DNA from: an uncultured Clostridium sp.
GTDB lineage: Bacteria > Bacillota > Clostridia > TANB77 > CAG-508
Length of the DNA stretch: 12,304 bases
Assembly (NCBI GenBank): GCA_900552655.1
Contig: USAE01000043.1
Coordinates: 1 to 12,304, forward strand
Direction of reading: 5' to 3'
Shown: in pieces, positions 1 through 6,656 of the stretch
How positions within the stretch are numbered: the stretch's first letter is position 1
Layout of the letters: each line of letters starts with the position of its first letter
Made by a program: the position numbers and the translations under genes
The notes under the pieces: model-generated
The model's database searches: none
Told to the model about the DNA's origin: nothing
Seen by the model: the letters and a program-made list of their open reading frames with translations, nothing else

Positions 1-130
1 ATTTTCTATAGTGAAACATTACCAGAAAAATATTGTAATTATTTATTATAAAATAGGGCAAATCATATTTTGGAATATCACATAAAAACTGATTTGTTAT
101 CATATATGTTCCAAAACATTGATAGACCAT
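1..130 (-). CDS. Possible partial ORF running off the left edge, unidentified
   Basis: An open frame on the minus strand starts at ATG 128-130 (or TTG 161-163; the in-frame stop upstream is at 173-175) and stays open to the window edge. It would encode about 43 residues here, beginning MVYQCFGTYMITNQ. The composition looks protein-like, with a mix of charged, aromatic and small residues. However, there is no Shine-Dalgarno sequence before either start, and a frame this short can be open by chance in AT-rich DNA. It could be a remnant of a degraded gene or the start of the next island gene. I do not recognise it. Confidence 0.2.
   Translation of the reverse strand, partial: MVYQCFGTYMITNQFLCDIPKYDLPYFIINNYNIFLVMFHYRK
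68..116. repeat. 8-bp inverted repeat downstream of the helicase gene
   Basis: TTTTGGAA at 68-75 is the exact reverse complement of TTCCAAAA at 109-116. They are separated by 33 bases, and a few more pairs form past a one-base bulge. There is no T-tract on either side, so it is not a convincing terminator. No clear intrinsic terminator was found after the helicase gene within the window. Confidence 0.3.
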
Positions 131-240
131 TCTACTACTAACTCGTACAGGAACTAATTTCAATTTATTGTATTATAAGAATATATAAAAAATTTGTGTT
201 AGTTTACATATTTTTCATGCTGGTTTATTTTTTGTATTAT

Positions 241-2052
241 TTATTCTATAAATTCTATTTCTTCCTCCTTAAACCAATTATTATCTAATGCATATTTTTT
301 TACTTTTTGTGCATTTTCTGTATATACTAATACTGCTAAACTATCCATTGCTCTTGTGCATGCAACATAAAATAACCTGTTTGTTCTTGTAATACTTGTA
401 TCCTTTTGCTCTCGTTCATTTTTTATATCTGCTGCACTTTTTTCTTTTACACCAAAAAGTTTTTCATAACTAAATAAAAAACCTTTTGAACTTTTATCAT
501 CTAATATAACCATTACTCTTGGAAATTCTAAACCTTTAATTCCTTGATGAGTTCCAAATCCTGTTTCTCCTGTAATATAATTTTTATATGCTATTATTTC
601 AGATACAGGCTGTTTAAAAGCTTCTTTTAATTTAATAATATCATCTTCGTCTTCATCATTTAATACACTTTTTAATCTTTCAGGTAATTCAAATAGATTA
701 TTATCATTTACTTTTCTTAGAATGTCAATTAATAAAGGATTTTCAGCTTTTTCAAATAATTCATATAATTCATTAGTTGCATTTCTAATACAATTCATTA
801 CATCTGAAATATTTTTGCCTTTGATTAACTTAGAATATTTTTTTATAATTTTCATTTCCTCAAAACTATTTTTTAATTTATGAGACTCTATCAATGGTAA
901 AATAATATTAGTGAAAAATGAAACTTCAGCTAACGAACCATCTAATATTCCTGTTCTAAACTTTTCAACTTCATATATAGGATTAAAAAAGCCTTCAAAG
1001 TTTAATCTTGTTGCTGCCATATGATGTTCTAAAATTAAGGATTGGTAATTATTATTCCACTCTTTATCTCCTGTTATTGTTTCCATTTTTAATGATATTT
1101 TCTTTTCAATTTCAGCTTTATTGACATTATTATTACAAATAAATAATCTTATATATCCTTCTTTAGCATCACTCCTATATCTTTGTTGCTTATTATCACA
1201 ATTTTTCCTAATCATATTAGCTAATTCAACTATTCTTTTAGCACTTCTATGATTCATTACTTTTATAGGTTTTTCCCATTCCTCTGGTATTTCTTTTTCA
1301 AGATTTTCTTTACCATCCATATAAATTCTTTGCATTTGATCTCCAAACATACCAATAATTACATTATCTTTATAATTATTGTAAACATCCAGCAGCGCAT
1401 CAACTAATTCTTTTTTGGTATCTTGACTCTCATCAATCAATATAATTGGGTATTTAGCAACTAATATTTTTTTCATAGTTTTTTTATTTTTTATAAAATC
1501 GCATCCAATTTGTATAACCTCTGCATGATTTAATGAATCATATTCCAAGTTTTCTCCATTTGGATTATAAGAAAATTTTTTTATTTTTTCTAACTTTTTT
1601 AATCTATCATTTTTGTTTTGTAATTTATTTAGTATTTTCGCAATTGATGCAGATCTTGCAGTAGATTGTTTTTGTTGTAATTCTTCAATATCTTTTGCTA
1701 ATTCATTTTTTACCCATTCTTTTATATCAATTTGAAAGTTTTTTATACATTCCCATAAAAAGCTATGTATTGTTTGAACTTGAAAAATATCATCATAATC
1801 TACTCTGTTTAATATTTCATCACATGCAGCATTTGTATAAGTTATCACTGCTATTTTTTGAGAAAAAAGATTTAGGTTTTCTTTCTTGTGTATCTTTAAG
1901 TAATTCAACAAGTTTACCAGACTTCTTGTCTTACCAGATCCAGCCCCAGCAAACATAAAAAAAGATTTTTCATTTTCTTTATTAAAACAATTAATAATTT
2001 CTTCATCGACATGATCATCTATATGATTATCTTCAATAAATTCTTCGTTCAT
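241..2052 (-). CDS. UvrD/PcrA-type SF1 helicase, GajB-like partner of the OLD nuclease
   Basis: This is a 603-residue superfamily 1A helicase with a full set of motifs. Motif I is AGAGSGKTR (35-43), Ia is VITYTNAA (69-76), and TIHSF lies at 94-98. Motif II is ILIDESQD (204-211), III is GMFGDQMQRIY (234-244), IV surrounds MNHRSAKRI (266-274), V is GTHQGIKGLEFPRV (500-513), and VI is LFYVACTRA (560-568). The ATP-binding and hydrolysis residues are intact. The start ATG lies one base after the TAG of the upstream OLD nuclease gene, and its AAGGAG site sits inside that gene's 3' end, so translation is probably coupled. Helicases of this type directly after an OLD nuclease define Gabija; GajB is thought to act with GajA on foreign DNA. 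At 603 residues it is longer than the reference GajB (about 494, from memory). Assignment as an SF1 helicase is firm; membership in Gabija proper is inference. Confidence 0.9.
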   Translation of the reverse strand: MNEEFIEDNHIDDHVDEEIINCFNKENEKSFFMFAGAGSGKTRSLVNLLNYLKIHKKENLNLFSQKIAVITYTNAACDEILNRVDYDDIFQVQTIHSFLWECIKNFQIDIKEWVKNELAKDIEELQQKQSTARSASIAKILNKLQNKNDRLKKLEKIKKFSYNPNGENLEYDSLNHAEVIQIGCDFIKNKKTMKKILVAKYPIILIDESQDTKKELVDALLDVYNNYKDNVIIGMFGDQMQRIYMDGKENLEKEIPEEWEKPIKVMNHRSAKRIVELANMIRKNCDNKQQRYRSDAKEGYIRLFICNNNVNKAEIEKKISLKMETITGDKEWNNNYQSLILEHHMAATRLNFEGFFNPIYEVEKFRTGILDGSLAEVSFFTNIILPLIESHKLKNSFEEMKIIKKYSKLIKGKNISDVMNCIRNATNELYELFEKAENPLLIDILRKVNDNNLFELPERLKSVLNDEDEDDIIKLKEAFKQPVSEIIAYKNYITGETGFGTHQGIKGLEFPRVMVILDDKSSKGFLFSYEKLFGVKEKSAADIKNEREQKDTSITRTNRLFYVACTRAMDSLAVLVYTENAQKVKKYALDNNWFKEEEIEFIE

Positions 2053-2053
2053 A

Positions 2054-4276
2054 CTATGCTCCTTCTTCTAATAATCCTTTTGATGATAACTGAGACTCTA
2101 ACCAATTTAAGCCATCATCAATATAGTTTGGCACAACTATTTTTTCTGGATCTATTAGATATATTAAATCTAAAGCAAATTCTGCTTTTTTAAAGCTAGT
2201 TTTTCTTATTTCTTCATATATTTTAGAATGCATATCCTCAAATCCAGTTGCAGATTTTATGATATTCGAAATTATATTTAAATATAATTCTTTATCCTCT
2301 ATATTTTTAAATAATTCAAGATTACTATAAATTATACTATCTTCAAAAGTAGATGTTAGAGCTTCTTTTTTTTCATCGTTATAATTTATTTCAATTGGTA
2401 TTTGATACGCGATTCTAATTGAAGAATTAAATTCGTTGTCAGCTAAAATCACTTTACTTTCATTATCATTATCCAATAAAAAATCTATTTGTTTTTCATG
2501 CATAATCCAATTTGTTATAGAATAATTTGTAGTAATTTGATTTTCATTTCTTTTTGGTTCAACTGCAGCATGTTTTCCTTCACTTGAAGCTGTATCTAAA
2601 TCTGTTACTATTAATGTATCTATTCCTATCGTTTCAATCAATTTTTTTAATCTATGACTATGTCTACCATTGATTTCTAATATACTTATATACATTTGAT
2701 TTAATTTTGGATATTTACTATGTATAAAATGTGGTAAGAGCATATTTTCAGCAACTCCTTCAACTAATATTATTGCATCAGCAAAAAATATATCACAATG
2801 AGTTGTTTTTAAATATCTCGATGCAAATCGTCTTGTCTGGTTTTCAGGATCTTCTTCATTATTGGTAGAAAAAACCTTTGATAAATCTATAACAATTGTT
2901 GTTGGAATTTGGTGCTCTTTATCAGCTGGCAGTCTTTTAAAATATCTCAGATCGCAGAAATCTATTTCTTTGACTATATGACTTGAATGTGTTGTAATAA
3001 CTAATTGCGTTGTAAAATTAGTATTATCTTTTAAAAATTCACTTTCTGTTAATACTTTATATGCTTCTTTAATAAATACTTGCTGCACTTGCATATGTAA
3101 ATGAGCTTCTGGTTCTTCTATTAATACTAAATGTATTGGTTCAATTTTATCTTCTTTATTCCTCATACTAGGTTTTATCCACTCATCTCTAAATGTTATT
3201 AGTTTGAATATCATGGATATTAAATTTTGATATCCTAATCCATTATATTGTTCAGGAAGATGATAGATTTCTTTAATTGTATTATCATGGGGTACTTCAT
3301 ATTGTATTGCAGATTCATGTTTTAATGCCTCCATGGCATCTATCTTACTTTCAATTATTATTTTTGGATTATTAATGCCTGGATAACCCATATTCTCTAC
3401 TTCATCTAGTGCATCTTTAAACTTTTCAGCTAAATTTTCATCAAAAGCATCTTTAGCTTTTTCCATTGCTTGTAAAATATTTAGGTCTTCCTCTGTTGGA
3501 GATTTTTCTGGATCCAGATGATTATTATAATAATTTCTCAATTGAGCTGATAAAGATCTTGATGCAATTTCTTTAAAATTTGTATCTGGATCATGAAATC
3601 CTCTTTGTGCTTCTATAACATCTACTTTAATAATATTTTGTAATGAATCAAACACTGTTTCCAGTTCATAATCAATTTCTTGTGGTATATCTTTTTCATT
3701 ATCAATTTTTAAAGCATCTAAAATATACAACTTTATTTTAAATATTTCATTCATTTTAGATTTCATGTAATCACAAAAATTTATCGGCCATATTTTTATA
3801 TTCTTACCTGTTTCACTAGCTTTATTTTCTAACTCTCTAGCTTTACTATATTTTTCTATATAATCACTATACATTTTTTCTGATTTGTCTGGTTGAAGCA
3901 ACAATCTTACACCTATCAAACCTCCATCCCAGTCAAGATTTGGTATTAAGTTTGCTACATATTGCATTTCATTATTTAATACTTCAATCCATATATCAAT
4001 TGCAGGTAATAAATGATCCCACCTTAATTCAATTTCATCTGGATTACTTTGCTTTTCTATAATCCTTCTTCCTATTTCATTGATAGCTTTATGATTTGAA
4101 ACTGTTATATCATTGAAATTAATTCCACTTTTATTAAACATTTTCACAAGTGCTTCCATTGCAGAAGTCTTTCCACTGTTATTTGGGCCTACAAATAATG
4201 TATTTTGATCTCCAAAATTTATTTTGCAATTTTTAAGCTTTCTAAAATTTTGTATTTGTACAAAAGAAATTTTCAT
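2054..4276 (-). CDS. OLD-family ATP-dependent endonuclease (AAA ATPase plus TOPRIM), GajA-like
   Basis: This 740-residue protein combines an ABC-type ATPase head with a C-terminal TOPRIM nuclease. The N terminus (MKISFVQIQNFRKLK) is typical of SMC/OLD ATPases. Walker A is GPNNSGKT (30-37), a signature-like GLGYQN lies at 346-351, Walker B is LVLIEEPEAHLH (383-394), and the histidine switch is TTHSSHI (428-434). The long helical insertion between Walker A and the signature (about 60-340) fits the OLD dimerisation region. TOPRIM motifs follow: ILVEG with E506, LEING (533-537), and VTDLD with D559 and D561, the predicted metal ligands. The start is supported by a strong AAGGAGGAG site 6-8 bases upstream. 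The gene has its own promoter just upstream and is followed immediately by a UvrD-type helicase, which is the Gabija pairing. Reference GajA is about 578 residues, so this is an enlarged relative, with extra sequence in the middle and at the C terminus. Another class 2 OLD-helicase defence type is possible. Confidence 0.9.
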   Translation of the reverse strand: MKISFVQIQNFRKLKNCKINFGDQNTLFVGPNNSGKTSAMEALVKMFNKSGINFNDITVSNHKAINEIGRRIIEKQSNPDEIELRWDHLLPAIDIWIEVLNNEMQYVANLIPNLDWDGGLIGVRLLLQPDKSEKMYSDYIEKYSKARELENKASETGKNIKIWPINFCDYMKSKMNEIFKIKLYILDALKIDNEKDIPQEIDYELETVFDSLQNIIKVDVIEAQRGFHDPDTNFKEIASRSLSAQLRNYYNNHLDPEKSPTEEDLNILQAMEKAKDAFDENLAEKFKDALDEVENMGYPGINNPKIIIESKIDAMEALKHESAIQYEVPHDNTIKEIYHLPEQYNGLGYQNLISMIFKLITFRDEWIKPSMRNKEDKIEPIHLVLIEEPEAHLHMQVQQVFIKEAYKVLTESEFLKDNTNFTTQLVITTHSSHIVKEIDFCDLRYFKRLPADKEHQIPTTIVIDLSKVFSTNNEEDPENQTRRFASRYLKTTHCDIFFADAIILVEGVAENMLLPHFIHSKYPKLNQMYISILEINGRHSHRLKKLIETIGIDTLIVTDLDTASSEGKHAAVEPKRNENQITTNYSITNWIMHEKQIDFLLDNDNESKVILADNEFNSSIRIAYQIPIEINYNDEKKEALTSTFEDSIIYSNLELFKNIEDKELYLNIISNIIKSATGFEDMHSKIYEEIRKTSFKKAEFALDLIYLIDPEKIVVPNYIDDGLNWLESQLSSKGLLEEGA

Positions 4277-4304
4277 ATTCTCCTCCTTCTTTTTTTACAT
4301 ATTT

Positions 4305-4313
4305 ACTATATCA
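4305..4313 (-). promoter_or_regulatory. Extended -10 promoter of the OLD nuclease-helicase operon
   Basis: Read on the minus strand, TGATATAGT is an extended -10 element (TGn plus TATAGT, the hexamer at 4305-4310). It lies about 30 bases before the nuclease start codon. No good TTGACA-like -35 box is found at 16-18 bases, which fits a promoter relying on the TGn extension. Confidence 0.55.
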
Positions 4314-4325
4314 TTTTTCATGTGC

Positions 4326-4341
4326 AAATTCTGTCGAATTT
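4326..4341. promoter_or_regulatory. Candidate operator: perfect palindrome over the -35 zone
   Basis: AAATTC (4326-4331) and GAATTT (4336-4341) form a perfect 6-bp inverted repeat with a 4-base spacer. It begins 15 bases upstream of the -10 hexamer of the OLD operon, where a -35 box would be. Its position suggests a repressor or activator site, but no regulator gene is present in this operon. In AT-rich DNA a short palindrome can arise by chance. Confidence 0.3.
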
Positions 4342-4357
4342 TGTATTTATTTATCAA

Positions 4358-4404
4358 AAAAGCAAAATAATCCTGTATATTTTATACATTTATATTTTGC
4401 TTTT
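4358..4404 (-). terminator. Intrinsic terminator of the restriction-modification operon
   Basis: On the minus strand, AAAAGCAAAATA and TATTTTGCTTTT form a perfect 12-bp stem (4393-4404 with 4358-4369). Inside the loop TGTATA and TATACA form a second 6-bp stem. The descending arm runs into a T-run (TTTTTT). It begins about 10 bases after the stop of the nuclease-like gene and lies before the OLD operon promoter, so it separates the two transcription units. The plus strand also gives a stem followed by TTTT, but no gene ends there on that strand. Confidence 0.75.
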
Positions 4405-4414
4405 CATTAGTTAT

Positions 4415-5485
4415 TTATATAAAACTATCTGGAACTAATCCTAAATTATTTATAATCTCATTTGACCTTTCTAAACAATCGTGCATTTCCATTACTTCTG
4501 TATAATCCCATGTTTTTAATTTAGATTCTATTGCTTGTATTCCTTTAGCTTCCCTTTTTATTTTCTCTATCTGCTTTTCATCAGATACAGCAACTATAGC
4601 TTGTACTGCAAAATTATTTGTTGCTTTTTGCAAATTCAATATCAAACTATCAATACTTCCATGAATTTGAACTTCAAATGCATAAATAACTTTTCCCATA
4701 TTTCCTATTTGAGCTTGCCATATTGCATCTACTATTGCTCCATCTGCTATTTTCACTTCTGATTTACTTTCAAATCCCAACCATTGTCCTATCTCTACAA
4801 TTTGATTTATTATATCATTATGTATAAATTGCTTTGTATCCTTTTCTATCTGAATATCTTCTTCAACAATTTGCACTACTTCCTTTTTAGCCATTGGATA
4901 TACAATATCCCAAAACATATAATCTACTATTAATAAATTAACATTAGCTATCTCTTCATTAAGCATTTCTTGTTGTATTTGTTTCCCAATATTGCATAAC
5001 CTTTTATAATTAGCTCCTGTATATTGGTAATTATGTGTAGGAACTTTTTCTACACCCAAATACTTAAAGCAGTCACATGTCACTTTATTGCAAATAACAT
5101 ATTCATTTGGATTTATATAGCTTAATATCTCACTCATACTAGATGGACCAATTTGTTTTATATTTTTATAAAAATCATCCCATCTTTTTTCAATATCATT
5201 ATTACCGTATAACAAATCAATCAAATATTTCTTAACCATGTCAAATCCATTTATTTCAATTATTTTATCTGCAATATATTTTTTATTTCCCCAAACAATC
5301 ATTGACCATAATTTTCCAATATATTCTACAAATTCATCTGAAGACATATTAATTATTCTTTCCTTAGTCCATGATTGATAATATTCCATTCTTTCATTTC
5401 TTTCATTAATATCTTCAATTTCATTACTATTGGAAATATGATTTTTATATTTTTTTATTACTGTTGTTAATTTTTCTTGATTCAT
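4415..5485 (-). CDS. Third gene of the restriction operon: putative PD-(D/E)XK-like protein of unknown role
   Basis: This 356-residue protein overlaps the S-subunit stop by ATGA, with AAAGGA as ribosome binding site inside the S gene, so it is co-translated with the restriction system. The N-terminal half is helical and holds GPSSMSEILSYINPNEYVI (113-131). That resembles the short 'GP..xx.ILhxxxPxxypI.N' region found near nucleic-acid-binding parts of some restriction proteins (recollection, not a search). The C-terminal part (about 225-310) has a nuclease-like pattern: E231 in a helix, D253 at the start of one strand, and E271-V-Q273 in the next, followed by a helix. This fits a PD-(D/E)XK fold with glutamine in place of the usual lysine. 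It may be an accessory nuclease, a regulator of cleavage, or a separate defence protein. I do not recognise a named family, and the fold call is inference. Confidence 0.8.
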   Translation of the reverse strand: MNQEKLTTVIKKYKNHISNSNEIEDINERNERMEYYQSWTKERIINMSSDEFVEYIGKLWSMIVWGNKKYIADKIIEINGFDMVKKYLIDLLYGNNDIEKRWDDFYKNIKQIGPSSMSEILSYINPNEYVICNKVTCDCFKYLGVEKVPTHNYQYTGANYKRLCNIGKQIQQEMLNEEIANVNLLIVDYMFWDIVYPMAKKEVVQIVEEDIQIEKDTKQFIHNDIINQIVEIGQWLGFESKSEVKIADGAIVDAIWQAQIGNMGKVIYAFEVQIHGSIDSLILNLQKATNNFAVQAIVAVSDEKQIEKIKREAKGIQAIESKLKTWDYTEVMEMHDCLERSNEIINNLGLVPDSFI

Positions 5486-6639
5486 TTTTCCATCCTTTCA
5501 AATTTCATTGAATTTTTATTATTAGCATCTTCTATATATAATACAACATCTTTAATTATAATTTTTTTCAAAATCATTACTACTTTTTCCATAAAATCAA
5601 AATCTATTTTTCCATCTTTTACAGGTAACAATATATTCTTATTTTTTACCACATTCCATCCACCAAGTTTATTTTTATATGAATAAATTGGTAAATCTGT
5701 AAATTTATTTATACAAGATACTAAGAATAAATATTGATTACCAGTAATTTCGTCATTATCATTTTTCCATTTTATTGCATATGCATCTGATAATACTGTG
5801 AAGTCTAATGATTGATAATATGCTCTATAAACATCACTATTTGATGGAATTGATATTACATTTTTTAATATTGTCGCGTTTTCTTTAGGTACATAATAAT
5901 TTAATCCTTGATTCATAAAACTTGAAGTTAAACAAGGAAGTGGATTCGTATCAGTTGGATTATTAGGCAATTCTTTAGCTTTGTATGGCAATTTATTAGT
6001 TTTAACTTTTTCAAATAAATCTTCCATTTTAAATTGCTTCCATTCTGAACATTTTATTAATTCGTCTAAATCTATTTTTTCTTGCCCATCTTTAATATTT
6101 AAAAATTTAAAATCATCTTGTGTTAGATTTGGATTATCTAACCCCGATGTTAAAAGATATTCTTCTATCACATTTATAGGAGAACATTTAAGTTTATTTG
6201 TAAATATTTCCATAAAATCAAAATCTATTTTTCCTTCTTTTACAGGTAGTTTAATGTATTCATTTTCAATTTTTGCCCAACCAGATTTATTATTCCAATC
6301 ATATTTTGAATAAATTGTGTTTAATGTTGCAACAATAAATGCGTAAATTTTTTCAATATTTATATTATTATCTTTAAATTTAAATGCATAACTATCTTGC
6401 AATACCGTAAATTCATTTGGTTGATAAAACACCTTACCAAAACCATTTGCAGTAGCACTAAAAACATTTTTTAAAATTGTTGCATTCTTTCTGTCTATGT
6501 ATCGCCCAATCTGATTATTTGATAAGATTGCAGTTGTTGCTGGCAAATCTCCAACGCCGTTGCTTAATACATTATTAGTTTTAATTTTCTCAAATAAATC
6601 TCCAATTCTATAATCGCCCCACTCAACATCGTTGAGCAT
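5482..6639 (-). CDS. Restriction-modification specificity (S) subunit with two target-recognition repeats
   Basis: This 385-residue protein is built as two related halves. Each starts with a W-x-x-(F/Y)-x-(I/M)-x-DLFEK(I/V)KTN stretch (about 7-21 and 199-214), continues with NATILKNV, and ends with LPVK(E/D)GKIDFDFME (about 132-146 and 340-354). This is the type I S-subunit layout: two target-recognition domains, each reading half of a bipartite site, separated by helices. S subunits of this size working with a fused nuclease-methyltransferase occur in BcgI-type IIB enzymes, which cut on both sides of their site. The gene begins 17 bases after the methyltransferase stop; its own ribosome binding site is weak and lies within overlapping hairpins, so coupling to the upstream gene is likely. 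The target sequence cannot be predicted. Alternative: S subunit of a conventional type I system, less likely because no hsdR is present. Confidence 0.88.
   Translation of the reverse strand: MLNDVEWGDYRIGDLFEKIKTNNVLSNGVGDLPATTAILSNNQIGRYIDRKNATILKNVFSATANGFGKVFYQPNEFTVLQDSYAFKFKDNNINIEKIYAFIVATLNTIYSKYDWNNKSGWAKIENEYIKLPVKEGKIDFDFMEIFTNKLKCSPINVIEEYLLTSGLDNPNLTQDDFKFLNIKDGQEKIDLDELIKCSEWKQFKMEDLFEKVKTNKLPYKAKELPNNPTDTNPLPCLTSSFMNQGLNYYVPKENATILKNVISIPSNSDVYRAYYQSLDFTVLSDAYAIKWKNDNDEITGNQYLFLVSCINKFTDLPIYSYKNKLGGWNVVKNKNILLPVKDGKIDFDFMEKVVMILKKIIIKDVVLYIEDANNKNSMKFERMEK
5586..5627. repeat. 42-bp direct repeat in the S gene, copy A
   Basis: This copy matches 6207-6248 at 41 of 42 positions; the only difference is A versus T in the tcc(a/t)tc stretch. 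It encodes the end of the second target-recognition half (LPVKDGKIDFDFME). The 621-base offset equals 207 codons, so recombination between copies keeps the reading frame. Confidence 0.9.
6207..6248. repeat. 42-bp direct repeat in the S gene, copy B
   Basis: This is the partner of the repeat at 5586-5627 and encodes LPVKEGKIDFDFME at the end of the first target-recognition half. The near identity at the DNA level, against much lower similarity across the rest of the two halves, suggests gene conversion or recent duplication and gives a site for exchange of recognition domains. Confidence 0.9.
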
Positions 6640-6650
6640 TTTATTGAGTG
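6620..6650 (-). promoter_or_regulatory. Overlapping hairpins around the S start codon
   Basis: CACTCAA (6620-6626) pairs with TTGAGTG (6644-6650), enclosing the S start codon at 6637-6639. Alternatively CTCAAC (6622-6627) pairs with GTTGAG (6631-6636), just inside the coding sequence. The two structures share the same arm and cannot form together. The first would hide the start codon until ribosomes finishing the methyltransferase gene open it, so it could set S-subunit dosage. This function is inference. Confidence 0.35.
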
Positions 6651-6656
6651 AGGCTT

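Noticed and set aside
1695..2193. Plus-strand open frames opposite the helicase and OLD nuclease genes
   Set aside because: They are antisense to well-supported genes and low in complexity (rich in L, I, F, S), as expected from the complement of AT-rich coding DNA.
4332..4341. LexA-type SOS box at the OLD promoter
   Set aside because: The palindrome lacks the CGAAC-N4-GTTCG pattern of Gram-positive LexA sites.
5981..6313. 110-residue plus-strand open frame
   Set aside because: It is antisense to the S gene, has no ribosome binding site, and its repeat content simply mirrors the S-gene repeats.
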